A stretch of DNA of 52,538 nucleotides from Prevotella sp. (GCA_017960525.1 JAGCZA010000025.1:1-52538), one strand, 5' to 3'; positions 13,655-23,026 are shown, counted from the first letter of the stretch. Notes: a model not told the origin generated them from the letters alone. Numbers and translations: made by a program.

Positions 13655-15338
13655 TCTTGAGGTATTTCGCCAGTTCTGAGCCATTCTGGCGCAGACCCTT
13701 GGCAAAACTCTGGGCGTTCATCTGGGCGCCCAGTTTTGATGCGTGGGTATGGTCTTTCTTGAAATACTTGCCGGCCTTTTCCTTGATGGCAGCCACCTTT
13801 TCCTTGGCTTTCTCCTTGTCGTCAGGCAGTTTGGAGGCAAACTTGCGGTCAAGGAAGTCGGCTGAAATGTTGTGCATATCTACGAACTCCACGCCGGTCT
13901 CCTGCACCACCTCGCGGTACCATTTGCCGTAGGAGCCGTCGCGGCGCTCAATCTTGCCGCCAGGCCACTCGTTGCGCGGCGTCAGGCTGACGAGAATGGG
14001 CGTGGCTCCCTTTTCGCGCACGTCGTCAATCATCTTCTTCAGATACCAGCCAAAAGAGTAAACCACCTCGTAGATGCCGTTGTCCAGATGGAAGACGTGC
14101 AGGGTGTCCTTCGTGCCGGGAATGACGCCACGCGCCTTCTGGTCGGTGATGGGGCAGATGTCGTTGTGGCCGAACTGGATGGTGACGAAATCGCCGGGCT
14201 GCAGCGAGTTGTAGACCTTGTCCCACAGCCCCTCGCGGACGAATGAGCGCGTGCTGCGTCCGGCACGTGCGGCATTGACAAGCGTAATCTTCGACTCATC
14301 GAAAATGGTTTGAGCCTGCGAGGCCCAGCCCCACATACCGTCGTCCTCCTTGTCGGCGTTCTTTACCGTCGAGTCGCCCGTGAAGAAGACCACAGGCTTG
14401 CCGCCGGTACGGTCTGCTTGATAGACAGGACATTCGACGTTGGCCATTTTCTCCTTCAGGGGCTTCAACTGCGGGTTGTGGCTCTCCCAGATGCCCTTGG
14501 CGGCACAATAGGCGTTCAGTTCGGCTCCGAACTTCGAGGTGTGGATCTTGTCGCCCAGGAAGTGGTAGTGCTGCTTCCAGGAACTGTAGGAATCGAGCAC
14601 ACTGCCCGACAGTTCGTTCAAGTCGACGAATGGCACGCCCTCGATGGCGGCTACGTATGCGGCCCATTCCGTTTGCGGCTTACGGACAATCTTGCCCGTC
14701 TTCTCGTCGCGGGCGTCGCGGGGCGTCAGCGACATCAGGATGGGGTTGGCGCCCTTGGCCCGAATCTCGCTGATGTAATGGCGCAGATAAGTGCCGTAAC
14801 TGTAGACGGTGTCCTGGCGCTGCGTGCGCTGGTTGAAGCCTATGTAGCACGTGTCAGGGTTCACGCCCGGGATGACGGCACGGGCGCGTTTCTGGTCGAA
14901 GAACTCGCCGTTGTCGTTGTGGCCGATAGAGACGATGACCCAGTCGCCGGGCTTCAGGGCCTGGCGCACGGCGGGCCACAGGTCGGTGTAGAACGTGCGG
15001 GTGGACATGCCGCCCAAACCCTGGTTCTCCACAGTGATTTGCTTTTCGTCGAAGTATTTGTTGGCATAGTAGCCCCAGCCCCACTGTCCGTTGGAGCCGT
15101 TGCCCTTGGTGCCGTTGCGCATGGTCGAGTTGCCGATGAGGAAGAGCACAGGGTTCTGACCCTTTCGGGTGCTGCCCGGCGCGGGGCGGGATGTGAGTGC
15201 AAGGGCAATGGAGTCGGGCGTATTGTCCACCACTTTGTTGACGTCCTCGATGGGGTCGGGCAGATTGTCGAAGTCCTGGGCCAGCACGGGTGTGAGTGCC
15301 ATGCCTGTGAGTGCAAGTGCTGTAAGCAGTCTTTTCAT
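13650..15338 (-). CDS. Secreted tandem SGNH (CE12-like) rhamnogalacturonan acetylesterase
   Basis: A signal peptide (MKRLLTALALTGMALTPVLAQ) is followed by two SGNH-hydrolase domains. Domain 1 has the catalytic serine in LIGNSTMRNG, SIGHND (block III) and HTSKFGA near its end. Domain 2 repeats this with FTGDSTVKNAD, QFGHNDICP and HTHASKLGA. CE12 enzymes remove acetyl groups from rhamnogalacturonan or xylan. Both domains keep Ser, Asn and His. It ends facing typA across a hairpin. The GSCFA gene lies just upstream on the same strand, 32 bp away. Confidence 0.85.
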   Translation of the reverse strand: MKRLLTALALTGMALTPVLAQDFDNLPDPIEDVNKVVDNTPDSIALALTSRPAPGSTRKGQNPVLFLIGNSTMRNGTKGNGSNGQWGWGYYANKYFDEKQITVENQGLGGMSTRTFYTDLWPAVRQALKPGDWVIVSIGHNDNGEFFDQKRARAVIPGVNPDTCYIGFNQRTQRQDTVYSYGTYLRHYISEIRAKGANPILMSLTPRDARDEKTGKIVRKPQTEWAAYVAAIEGVPFVDLNELSGSVLDSYSSWKQHYHFLGDKIHTSKFGAELNAYCAAKGIWESHNPQLKPLKEKMANVECPVYQADRTGGKPVVFFTGDSTVKNADKEDDGMWGWASQAQTIFDESKITLVNAARAGRSTRSFVREGLWDKVYNSLQPGDFVTIQFGHNDICPITDQKARGVIPGTKDTLHVFHLDNGIYEVVYSFGWYLKKMIDDVREKGATPILVSLTPRNEWPGGKIERRDGSYGKWYREVVQETGVEFVDMHNISADFLDRKFASKLPDDKEKAKEKVAAIKEKAGKYFKKDHTHASKLGAQMNAQSFAKGLRQNGSELAKYLKK

Positions 15339-15370
15339 AGTTTTGTTGGTGTAGTTATTGTTTAGTAGGG

Positions 15371-16165
15371 TTATTGTCGGTATCGCTCCAGCAGTTCCTG
15401 TTCCTTTCGCCTTGCGTCGGCAATGAACTGCTGGTATTCAGCGCTGTCGGGGTTGAAGGGCCGGTGGGCCAGTGCCTGCTTGATGGGCTGCCACTCGCTG
15501 AGGAACTGCTTGGTGCGGGGGGAGAACAGCGTCTCGGACAGCCGCTCCCAGATGTAGTCGACGGTCTGCTGCGACGGGTGGAGCATATCTGGCTGGTAGA
15601 AGCGGTAGTCACGCAGTTCGTCGAGCACAATCTCGTAGGCCGGAAAGTAGCTCACGCAGCCGGGGTATTTGTTCACCAAAGCCTCGGCAGCCATCAGGAG
15701 CGTGGCTTTCGAGAGCTGGCTGCCGTGGAAACCGTACTTGGCATAGCGGATGGGGCTGACGGTGACGACCACCCGCACATCGGCCCGACGCCCTCGCAAC
15801 AGTTCGACGGCCTGTGCCAAGAAATCAGTACACTCGTCCACCGACAACTGTTCCTCCAAGAATAGTCGCTGAGGCCGCTTCTGGCAGTTGTCTACTATCT
15901 CGCCCGTCTCCCGAAGGCGGTAGACGTGGTTTGTTCCAAGGGTGAAGAATGTGAGGCGTGGCACTTTCTCACACCGCTGCACGGTGTGGAGGATAGAGGC
16001 CGGGTTGTACATCACCCCGAAAGGATTCACCGTAGCCGGGAACCGCTCCTGGCGGAACCGCTGGCCAATGCTGTCGGCAAAGCAGGAACCCACGAAAAGC
16101 AGCTCTTCCATCGGCTCAATCTGGAAATCCGGATTGGCAACATCTACTATGGTGCGGAATTTCAT
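15371..16165 (-). CDS. GSCFA-domain protein
   Basis: Start chosen at MKFRTIVDVANPDF (16165) rather than six codons upstream. The family-defining motif GSCFADSIG appears at about residue 25, followed by NPFGVMYNPASI and, late in the protein, DMLHPSQQTVDYIWE (catalytic-like D..H). GSCFA proteins are SGNH-like predicted hydrolases of unknown substrate in Bacteroidota. No signal peptide is visible, so it is probably cytoplasmic. It is co-directional with the CE12-like esterase downstream. Confidence 0.88.
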   Translation of the reverse strand: MKFRTIVDVANPDFQIEPMEELLFVGSCFADSIGQRFRQERFPATVNPFGVMYNPASILHTVQRCEKVPRLTFFTLGTNHVYRLRETGEIVDNCQKRPQRLFLEEQLSVDECTDFLAQAVELLRGRRADVRVVVTVSPIRYAKYGFHGSQLSKATLLMAAEALVNKYPGCVSYFPAYEIVLDELRDYRFYQPDMLHPSQQTVDYIWERLSETLFSPRTKQFLSEWQPIKQALAHRPFNPDSAEYQQFIADARRKEQELLERYRQ

Positions 16166-16281
16166 GGCTGCAAAGTTACACAATTCTCACTTAACGGCAA
16201 AATAAAAAGCCAACTTTAGATTGCATAATAAATGATAAATAGCTATATAACCAAAGGTTTTTGCGAAAAACTTGCAGGAAG

Positions 16282-16313
16282 TTTTGGCGTTTCGGCTTTT
16301 TTGCGTAATTTTG
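16282..16313 (+). promoter_or_regulatory. Promoter of the queD-tcdA run
   Basis: TTTTGGCG at 16282-16289 and TAATTTTG at 16306-16313, 21 bp before the queD ATG. It is divergent from the GSCFA gene. Confidence 0.75.
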
Positions 16314-16334
16314 CAGTCGAACTTCAAAGTAAAA

Positions 16335-16667
16335 ATGTACTATATCAAGAAACAATTAGAGATTTCGGCAAGCCACCGGCTTGTGCTTGACTACGACAGC
16401 AAGTGCACGCAGCTGCATGGCCACAATTGGGTGATTGAGCTGTACTGCCGCTCGAAGGAGTTGGACAGGAACGGGATGGTGGTGGACTTTACCGATATAA
16501 AGCGGAAAATCAAGGATCGCCTGGACCATCAGGACCTGAACCAGGTGCTGCCCTTCAATCCTACGGCTGAGAACATTGCCCGCTGGTGTGCCGAGCAGAT
16601 AGACACCTGCTACAAGGTCACCATTCAGGAAAGCGCTGGCAACTGGGCCTGCTACGAGAAAGACTGA
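16335..16667 (+). CDS. queD: 6-carboxytetrahydropterin synthase-like protein (QueD/PTPS family)
   Basis: The 110-residue protein has Zn ligands H14, H28 and H30 (ASHRL, LHGHNW), the catalytic cysteine C24, the LDHQDLN motif (H65) and the terminal glutamate in TIQES. QueD makes 6-carboxy-5,6,7,8-tetrahydropterin from dihydroneopterin triphosphate, a step to queuosine. Start at ATG 16335 follows the promoter; a longer frame upstream would cover it. The next gene, tcdA, also acts in tRNA modification, only 6 bp away. A folate-type PTPS role cannot be excluded. Confidence 0.88.
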   Translation: MYYIKKQLEISASHRLVLDYDSKCTQLHGHNWVIELYCRSKELDRNGMVVDFTDIKRKIKDRLDHQDLNQVLPFNPTAENIARWCAEQIDTCYKVTIQESAGNWACYEKD

Positions 16668-16673
16668 CTGGCT

Positions 16674-17360
16674 ATGGAGCACAACATCTTCCATAGAGCT
16701 GAACTGTTGCTTGGCAGCAATGCCTTGGAGCGCATCGGCCAGCTGCGCGTCATCGTTTTCGGCGTTGGCGGCGTTGGCTCGTGGTGTGCCGAGGCGCTGG
16801 TGCGCACGGGCGTCTCCCACCTTACTGTTGTCGACAGCGACTGCGTAGATCCCACCAATGTGAATCGCCAGCTTATGGCTACTGCCAAGACCCTGGGTCA
16901 GCCAAAGGTGGAGGCGCTGTGCCAGCGGCTGCTCGACATCAATCCCGAGGCACACGTCACACCACTTCAAGCCACGTTCTGCGAAGAGACAGCTCCCCAG
17001 TTCCAGCTCGACAGCTACGACTACGTCATAGATGCCATCGACTCGCTCAAAGACAAGGCACAGCTCATCCTGACGGCCACGCAGACGCAGGCAAAGCTTT
17101 ACTCGTCGATGGGTGCAGCCAAGAAGACCGACCCTTCGCGCATACGCACCACCGAATTCTGGAAAGTGGAGGGCGACCCCCTCGCCAGGTCATTGCGCCG
17201 CCGGTTCAAGGCGATGGGCCGCTTTCCTGAGCAAAAGTTCCAATGCGTCTACTCCGACGAACCCCTCGCCGACAGTTCACCCTCTAAGGGGTCGCTGGTT
17301 CATATTACTGCCATCTTCGGCTTCACGCTGGCCAGCCTTGTCATCCGCGACGCAGCATAG
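16674..17360 (+). CDS. tcdA: tRNA threonylcarbamoyladenosine dehydratase
   Basis: An E1-like/ThiF fold: nucleotide-binding VIVFGVGGVGSWCAEAL, then VVDSDCVDPTNVNRQ (the R that contacts ATP) and DAIDSLKDKAQLI. TcdA cyclises t6A37 in tRNA to ct6A. The length (228 aa) and the C-terminal SLVHITAIFGFTLA match the family. It is in an operon with queD; both modify tRNA anticodon loops. Confidence 0.92.
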   Translation: MEHNIFHRAELLLGSNALERIGQLRVIVFGVGGVGSWCAEALVRTGVSHLTVVDSDCVDPTNVNRQLMATAKTLGQPKVEALCQRLLDINPEAHVTPLQATFCEETAPQFQLDSYDYVIDAIDSLKDKAQLILTATQTQAKLYSSMGAAKKTDPSRIRTTEFWKVEGDPLARSLRRRFKAMGRFPEQKFQCVYSDEPLADSSPSKGSLVHITAIFGFTLASLVIRDAA

Positions 17361-17384
17361 TAAGGTTTTTAGAATATCAAAGGC

Positions 17385-18494
17385 ATGAACGACATCAAGA
17401 AAATAGTACTCACGGGAGGGCCTTGCGCCGGAAAGACCACGGCCCTGGTACGCATCATCGAGCACTTCTCCAGCCGGGGCTTCAAGGTGTTCACCATCCC
17501 CGAGGTGCCCACGCTCTTCACCCAGGCGGGTATGAACTACCTGACTAAGAACCAGGCGTTCTTCTACGAGGGCGAAAAGGCCACCCTGGAGATTCAGTTG
17601 GCACTGGAAGACCGGTTCCTGCGTATGGCACAGGCCTGCACCACCCCCAGCATCATCGTGTGCGACAGGGGGGCTATGGACATTTCGGCCTATATGACGC
17701 CTGAGACCTGGGCCGACATCACCCGCGCCGTAGGCACCAACACGCTGGAGTTGCGCGAGCGCTACGATGCCGTGCTCCACCTCGTCTCGGCTGCCGACGG
17801 GGCCGAACAGTACTACACCACCGCCAACAACGCCCAGCGGCTGGAGGCTATGGACGAGGAAGGGCTGCGCATAGCACGCTCGCTCGACAAGAAGGTCATT
17901 CTCGCCTGGACGGGACATCCGCATCTGCGCGTTATCAATAACCACGATGACTTCGAGACCAAGATGCACCGCGTGTTGAAGGAAATCAGCCAGGTGCTCG
18001 GACTGCCGCAGCCCATCGAGGAGGAGCGCAAGTACGTGGTGCAGATTGTAGGGCCGATGCCCGACGACAGTACTGTCAGCGACATCCACCAACTTTACCT
18101 GAAGGGCTACGCTGGAGCCGAGGAGCGCCTGCGCCGCCGTTCCTGGGGCAAGAAGACCGTCTATGTGCACACCACGAAAAAGCAGACGGCAGAGAACGAG
18201 GAGCTGGTCACCGAGCGGCAGCTCAACCAGAACCTCTACGAGATGATGCTCCCCCTGGCCGACCCCGAGAGGGAGGCCATCCACAAGGTGCGCCACAGCT
18301 TCATCTGGAAGGGGCAGTACTTTGAGATTGACAGCTATCAAGGCTCCTTGGAGGGTCTCACCATACTCGAAACCAAGGGCATCGCCGAGGGCGAACCCGT
18401 CAAGTTCCCGCCCTTCGTCAAGGTGCTCAAGGACATCACGGGCAACAAGGACTACTACAACTACAATCTGGCAAAGAAGACAGGAAAAGAATAA
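17385..18494 (+). CDS. P-loop kinase-CYTH fusion protein (TTD14-like)
   Basis: The N-terminal half is a P-loop NTPase/kinase with Walker A LTGGPCAGKTTAL and an acid-arginine motif (IIVCDRGAMDISAY). The C-terminal half (about 205-365) carries CYTH-like features: EERKYVVQI, ERLRRRSW, TERQLN and FEIDSY, which are paired basic and acidic strands that bind polyphosphate or nucleotides. The combination resembles eukaryotic TTD14 and bacterial AAA_28 proteins. Its reaction is unknown. It lies 24 bp after tcdA and 37 bp before asd. Confidence 0.78.
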   Translation: MNDIKKIVLTGGPCAGKTTALVRIIEHFSSRGFKVFTIPEVPTLFTQAGMNYLTKNQAFFYEGEKATLEIQLALEDRFLRMAQACTTPSIIVCDRGAMDISAYMTPETWADITRAVGTNTLELRERYDAVLHLVSAADGAEQYYTTANNAQRLEAMDEEGLRIARSLDKKVILAWTGHPHLRVINNHDDFETKMHRVLKEISQVLGLPQPIEEERKYVVQIVGPMPDDSTVSDIHQLYLKGYAGAEERLRRRSWGKKTVYVHTTKKQTAENEELVTERQLNQNLYEMMLPLADPEREAIHKVRHSFIWKGQYFEIDSYQGSLEGLTILETKGIAEGEPVKFPPFVKVLKDITGNKDYYNYNLAKKTGKE

Positions 18495-18531
18495 ACATAC
18501 ATAATCAACACAGAATAATCAAAGAAAAAAG

Positions 18532-19554
18532 ATGAAAGTAGCAATTGTGGGCGCCAGCGGCGCCGTAGGCCAGGAGTTCCTGCGCCTTTTAGACGAGAGA
18601 AATTTCCCGATGGACGAGCTGGTGCTCTTCGGTTCAGAGCGTTCAGCAGGGCGCAAGTACACCTTCCGGGGCAAGGAATTGGAGGTGAAACTGCTCCAGC
18701 ACAATGACGACTTCCGCGACATCGACATCGCCTTCACTTCCGCCGGGGCCGGCACCAGCAAGGAGTTTGCCGAGACCATCACCAAGTATGGCTGCGTGAT
18801 GATTGACAACAGTTCGGCCTTCCGCATGGACGACGATGTACCCCTGGTGGTGCCTGAATGCAACGCCGAGGATGCCCTTAACCGTCCGCGTGGCATCATT
18901 GCCAACCCGAACTGCACCACCATTATGATGGTTGTCGTGCTTCAGCCGTTGGAACAGTTGAGCCACATCCGCCGCATCCACGTTGCTTCCTACCAGAGTG
19001 CATCGGGAGCCGGAGCCGCAGCAATGGCCGAACTTCAGCAGCAGTACAAGGAGATTGTGGAGACTGGCGAGGTGAAGACCGTCAGCAAGTTCCCCCACCA
19101 ACTGGCCTACAACGTCATTCCGCAGATTGACGTGTTCCAGCCCAATGGCTATACAAAGGAGGAAATGAAGATGTTCAACGAGACCCGCAAAATTATGCAT
19201 ACCGACGCCCGTTGCTCGGCCATGTGCGTGCGTGTCAGTTCGTTGCGCAGCCACTCAGAGAGTGTGTGGATTGAGACCGAGCGCCCCATCGGCGTGGAGG
19301 AAGCCCAGCAGGCCATCGCCAAGGCTCCTGGCTGCACGCTCGTCGACGACCCCGCCACGCTCACCTATCCCATGCCCCTCGAAACCGCCGGCAAGGACAA
19401 CATTTTCGTGGGTCGTGTGCGCAAAGATCTGTCCGACGACAACGGCCTCACCTTCTGGCTCTCTGGAGACCAAATCCGCAAGGGTGCCGCTCTCAACGCC
19501 GTGCAGATAGGCGAATACCTCATCAAGGCGGGAGACGTGGGGAAAGCAAAATAG
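18532..19554 (+). CDS. asd: Aspartate-semialdehyde dehydrogenase
   Basis: The NADP-binding start is [18 protein letters not shown], the active-site cysteine is in NPNCTT, and QSASGAG and the late HSESVW/ E..RPI region complete the substrate site. It reduces aspartyl phosphate to the semialdehyde for Lys, Met, Thr and diaminopimelate. Length 340 aa is typical. A purine-rich AAAGAAAAAAG leader precedes the ATG. Confidence 0.95.
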   Translation: MKVAIVGASGAVGQEFLRLLDERNFPMDELVLFGSERSAGRKYTFRGKELEVKLLQHNDDFRDIDIAFTSAGAGTSKEFAETITKYGCVMIDNSSAFRMDDDVPLVVPECNAEDALNRPRGIIANPNCTTIMMVVVLQPLEQLSHIRRIHVASYQSASGAGAAAMAELQQQYKEIVETGEVKTVSKFPHQLAYNVIPQIDVFQPNGYTKEEMKMFNETRKIMHTDARCSAMCVRVSSLRSHSESVWIETERPIGVEEAQQAIAKAPGCTLVDDPATLTYPMPLETAGKDNIFVGRVRKDLSDDNGLTFWLSGDQIRKGAALNAVQIGEYLIKAGDVGKAK

Positions 19555-19578
19555 TTAAACCTCATAAATACACTTACT

Positions 19579-20577
19579 ATGGAAAAGAAAGATGATACAG
19601 TAGACCATATCAAAACCCGTGTCATCGGCATTGACATCCGCTTAGACAAGACTACCTACGGCGTAGTGGACATACGGGGTGATATTGTGGCTCAGGACTA
19701 TTTCGACACATCTGATTATGCTGATGTGAACGACTTCGTAGCCGTCCTCGCAGAGAAATTGCTGATACTGATGGAGGAGAATGGCGGACATGAGTCTATC
19801 CGCTCCATAGGCATCAGCGCCCCAAGTGCCAGTTCGGTAACGGGGTGCATCGAAAATGCGGCCAACCTCCCCTGGAAGGGGGTCATCCCCTTGGCTGCCA
19901 TGCTCCGCGACAGGGTTGGAATGGCCGTTGCACTGGCCAACGATGCCCACATCACCGCTCTGGGTGAGAAAGCATACGGCAGCGCACACGGCATGAAGGA
20001 TTTCGTGGTGGTGTCGATGAGTCATGGCGGTCTGGGCAGTTGCTTCTTCTCCAATGGTATGCCCCATCTGGGAGCACAAGGCTTTGCTGGCGAGGTGGGC
20101 CATACGTGTGTGAAGTTGAATGGCCGCCAGTGCGGCTGCGGCAACAAGGGCTGCTTGGAGACCTACTGCACAGAGAATGGCCTCATTAGGACCATCAATG
20201 AACTGATGGAAGAAAGCAAAGAGCCTACGCTGCTTTCCGAGTTGCAGGTGATGGACATCGCATCAATAGCCAAATGCTGTGACAAGGGCGACCAGATAGC
20301 CATTGAGGCCCTGCAGCGCACGGGTACAATGCTCGGCTTAGGACTGGCAAACTACGCCTCGGTGCTTAACCCGGAGGCTATTATCCTTACGGGAGACTTG
20401 ACGCAGGCCGGAAAGTGGCTGATGAAACCGATGAGGAAAGCTTTCGAGGAGCACGTCTTCCCCAACATCAGGCAGACAACCCGCATCCTTGTCTCCATCC
20501 TGAAAGAGGGCGAGCGCGACGTGCTGGGTGCCAGCGCACTTGCCTGGGATGTGAAGGAGTACTCGTTGTTTACGTAG
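19579..20577 (+). CDS. ROK-family sugar kinase or regulator
   Basis: IGIDIRLDKTTYGVVDIRGD is the ATP-binding phosphate-1 motif, and the ROK zinc site is GRQCGCGNKGCLETYC with the upstream GEVGHTCV histidine. ANDAHITALGE supplies the catalytic aspartate region. There is no N-terminal helix-turn-helix, so a glucokinase- or N-acetylhexosamine-kinase-like activity is more likely than repression. SMSHGGLGS replaces the common T.GTGIG motif. It ends 2 bp from the stop of the opposing gene. Confidence 0.85.
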   Translation: MEKKDDTVDHIKTRVIGIDIRLDKTTYGVVDIRGDIVAQDYFDTSDYADVNDFVAVLAEKLLILMEENGGHESIRSIGISAPSASSVTGCIENAANLPWKGVIPLAAMLRDRVGMAVALANDAHITALGEKAYGSAHGMKDFVVVSMSHGGLGSCFFSNGMPHLGAQGFAGEVGHTCVKLNGRQCGCGNKGCLETYCTENGLIRTINELMEESKEPTLLSELQVMDIASIAKCCDKGDQIAIEALQRTGTMLGLGLANYASVLNPEAIILTGDLTQAGKWLMKPMRKAFEEHVFPNIRQTTRILVSILKEGERDVLGASALAWDVKEYSLFT

Positions 20578-20579
20578 GA

Positions 20580-21587
20580 TTACTGTCCGCCGAGACGCGA
20601 GAAATAGTCAATCACGTCGTCCCACGTCTTGAACGTGTCGCTGCCGAAGTCAATGGTGGTGGCCATCGCGTCCTTGGTGTCTTCTGCCTCGATGAGGTAG
20701 TCGCCGTAGAGCAGCCGACGCTGGTTGGTGAAGACGGTATGGCCCCATGCAGGCACGTTGATGTACTGCTCCAGCCACGTTGTGGCTTGGGCATAGAGCG
20801 ATGGAGCGGAGGTTGGCGCAGGGCAAACGAAATAAACCTGATAGTTTTCTATGAGCTGCCGCACGGCTTTCTGCGAGGAAGGGCGTGCGGCACTGTTTGT
20901 GCCGGGCTGCTGCCAAAGCGTCTCAATGCCAATATAGACGATGGGGCGCTCACGGCCCTCTTGGCGGTCGTCAATCCAGCGGATGACGGGCATCACGGAG
21001 TGCATATAGGAGCGGTCGTCCATGCGGTGCTCGCCGTGGAAACGGATGGCGTTGGGATATTGCTGGTGGAACATATCGAAGGTGTCCACCAAGTCGTCCT
21101 TGTCACCGAAGAGACCGAACACCCGCTGCTGCTCGTTGGCGGTGACGGCAGCGAAACGCTGCTCTGACACCTGGCGGTATTCCTTTACTAAGGCTTTGTC
21201 CACATAGAACTGCTGGACACCATCCAGACGAGGGTTCTGGAACGTTTGCGTGCCCGTCATACCGTGGGCCTGCATCGTGTCGGCCAACTGAAGGGCGGGG
21301 TTGATGCAAATGCGGTCGAAGCCGTAAAGTTGCTCGGTGTACATACCGCCCATCGAGGTTCCGACGATGAGTTGCGGACGCTCTTCCCGACAAAGCTTTT
21401 GCAGTAATTCCTGGGCCTCAATGGGGTGGATGGGCAGGTCTGGGGCAATCACCTTGGCATTTGGCAACACCGTGCGCAGACGGGTCACCGTGCCCGACTG
21501 TCCGCTGCTGCCAAAGCCGTGGACATAGAGCAAAGTCTTTCCCTCCATCAAGTGGGGGAATTGTTTCACATATTGGTTCTCATTCAT
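20580..21587 (-). CDS. YqiA-like alpha/beta hydrolase fused to a degenerate HAD/5'-nucleotidase-like domain
   Basis: Residues about 15-195 are a YqiA/YcfP-type hydrolase: LLYVHGFGSSG, nucleophile elbow VGTSMGGMY (Ser), and late FHGEHRMDD (His). Residues about 210-335 resemble 5'(3')-deoxyribonucleotidases, with WLEQYI, FTNQRRLLYGDYLIEAEDT and FGSDTFKTWDDVIDYF. But the HAD motif I DxD is absent (IVYIGIETLW) and the usual IDD is EAE. So the hydrolase half looks active and the second half looks like a binding remnant. Substrate unknown. It follows nhaD by 3 bp. Confidence 0.75.
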   Translation of the reverse strand: MNENQYVKQFPHLMEGKTLLYVHGFGSSGQSGTVTRLRTVLPNAKVIAPDLPIHPIEAQELLQKLCREERPQLIVGTSMGGMYTEQLYGFDRICINPALQLADTMQAHGMTGTQTFQNPRLDGVQQFYVDKALVKEYRQVSEQRFAAVTANEQQRVFGLFGDKDDLVDTFDMFHQQYPNAIRFHGEHRMDDRSYMHSVMPVIRWIDDRQEGRERPIVYIGIETLWQQPGTNSAARPSSQKAVRQLIENYQVYFVCPAPTSAPSLYAQATTWLEQYINVPAWGHTVFTNQRRLLYGDYLIEAEDTKDAMATTIDFGSDTFKTWDDVIDYFSRLGGQ

Positions 21588-21590
21588 CGT

Positions 21591-22961
21591 TTAGAAAAAG
21601 GTTACCTCTATGAAGAGGATGGCCAGTCCGGCCAGAAAGCCGACCAGCACCTTCGGTGTGATGTTCTTGACGTACCAGCCCAGCTTGATGTGCTCCATCT
21701 TCATCAGGGCCACGCCGCTGATGCAGCCCACGGAGAGAAGGCATCCGCCGACAGCGGTACAGTAGGCGATGACCTTCCAGTAAGCACCGTTCTGGGCATA
21801 GTCGCCAGCGTTCCACACGTCGTAGAACGAAATGTCGGTGACAGCGATGAGGAACGAGTCGACCACGCTGCCCAGCAGTCCCGACAGGATGCCGACGACC
21901 CACAGGTTGTCGATGGTCTTGTCAATCCAGTCGGCCACGTCGATGAGCACGCCTGTCTCGTAGGCCACGCCCATGCCAAGCATGACGCCCATCACGAAGA
22001 GCATCTGTTGCAGGGCCTGGTACTGGATGATGCGCGGCATGCGCCTGTTCAGCATCTGGTCGGCGTTATCGAGCTTGCGGTTGAAAGCCTCGTTCACCAC
22101 CCAGAGCACGGAGAGCACGCAAAGGGCGCCCAGGAAGGCCGGCAGGCGCGTGATGCTTAGGAAAGTCGGCACGAACCACAGGCCGCCAATGCCCACGACG
22201 AGCATGAGGATGCGCTGCCAGCGGTTCAGGCGTGTGTCGTCGCCCCTGTAGGGAGCCATTGCCCATTCGATTTCGATTCTGGGCGGCAATTGGCGGCTGA
22301 TAAGCACGGTGGGCAGCACCCAAGCCACAATGGCAGGCAGGGCCAGATAGGCCGAGAAATTGGTGGCCGTGACGGCTTCATTACCCCAGAGAATCAGTCC
22401 TGTCGGGTCACCAATCACGGTGAAGCATCCTCCGCAGACCGCCGCCAGCACCACAGCCGCCCCGATAAGTTTGCGCTGCGCACGATTCTTGACAATAGTG
22501 TGCATCGTGACGAGCATCAGGATAGTGGTGGTCAGGTTGTCGAGGTTTGCCGAGAGGATGAAGGTGGCCAGCGTGATGGTCCACAGCAGGCGGTTGGGGT
22601 TGCGCGTGTGAATCCACTCGTTGATGAAGTCGAAGCAGCCGTTGTTGTTGAGAATTTCGATAATCGACATCGTGGCCAGCAGATACATCACGATGGCGGC
22701 GGCCTTGCCCACATACTTCAGGAAGATGCCGTCGTAGATGAAGTTCTTGATGGTACTGCTGTTTGCCTCACGCCCATCCAGAAACTCTGCATATTGTCCG
22801 GGGTGAAGTCGCATCACGAAGTCTTCGCCCCAGCAGATGTACACCACCCATCCGATGGCGGCGAGAAACATGGCAATGGCTGCCTTGTTCACGCCTGTCA
22901 GGTGACCTGTTGCGATGAGCAGGTAACTGACAATGAGCATCAGGACGATGATGAGAGTCAT
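21591..22961 (-). CDS. nhaD: NhaD-type sodium/proton antiporter
   Basis: A polytopic protein with about 11-13 membrane segments. The arsB/NhaD-family motifs are present: FILSANLDNLTTTILML (conserved Asp/Asn/Thr), GGCFTVIGDPTGLILW and a second LLGSVVDSFLIAVT. It exchanges Na+ (or Li+) for H+. It is preceded by an OmpH gene with a palindrome between them, and followed directly by the YqiA-like gene. Confidence 0.88.
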   Translation of the reverse strand: MTLIIVLMLIVSYLLIATGHLTGVNKAAIAMFLAAIGWVVYICWGEDFVMRLHPGQYAEFLDGREANSSTIKNFIYDGIFLKYVGKAAAIVMYLLATMSIIEILNNNGCFDFINEWIHTRNPNRLLWTITLATFILSANLDNLTTTILMLVTMHTIVKNRAQRKLIGAAVVLAAVCGGCFTVIGDPTGLILWGNEAVTATNFSAYLALPAIVAWVLPTVLISRQLPPRIEIEWAMAPYRGDDTRLNRWQRILMLVVGIGGLWFVPTFLSITRLPAFLGALCVLSVLWVVNEAFNRKLDNADQMLNRRMPRIIQYQALQQMLFVMGVMLGMGVAYETGVLIDVADWIDKTIDNLWVVGILSGLLGSVVDSFLIAVTDISFYDVWNAGDYAQNGAYWKVIAYCTAVGGCLLSVGCISGVALMKMEHIKLGWYVKNITPKVLVGFLAGLAILFIEVTFF

Positions 22962-22990
22962 GCTTCTTCTCTTTTCAAAAATACGTTATC

Positions 22991-23010
22991 TCGTTATAAC
23001 GTTATAACGA
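22991..23010. promoter_or_regulatory. Perfect 20-bp palindrome upstream of nhaD
   Basis: TCGTTATAACGTTATAACGA is its own reverse complement and is built from two GTTATAAC-type half sites. It lies 30 bp before the nhaD start and after the OmpH stop. It could be an operator; no separate -7 element is evident. Confidence 0.45.
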
Positions 23011-23026
23011 CATCGTGACAACGATA

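Noticed and set aside
14310-15365. 351-codon open frame on the plus strand
   Set aside because: It is antisense to the tandem SGNH esterase, whose motifs and signal peptide are clear; its protein has no coherent domain.
20577-20580. Terminator between the ROK gene and the opposing hydrolase gene
   Set aside because: Only two bases separate the stops and no hairpin with a T-run is visible there.
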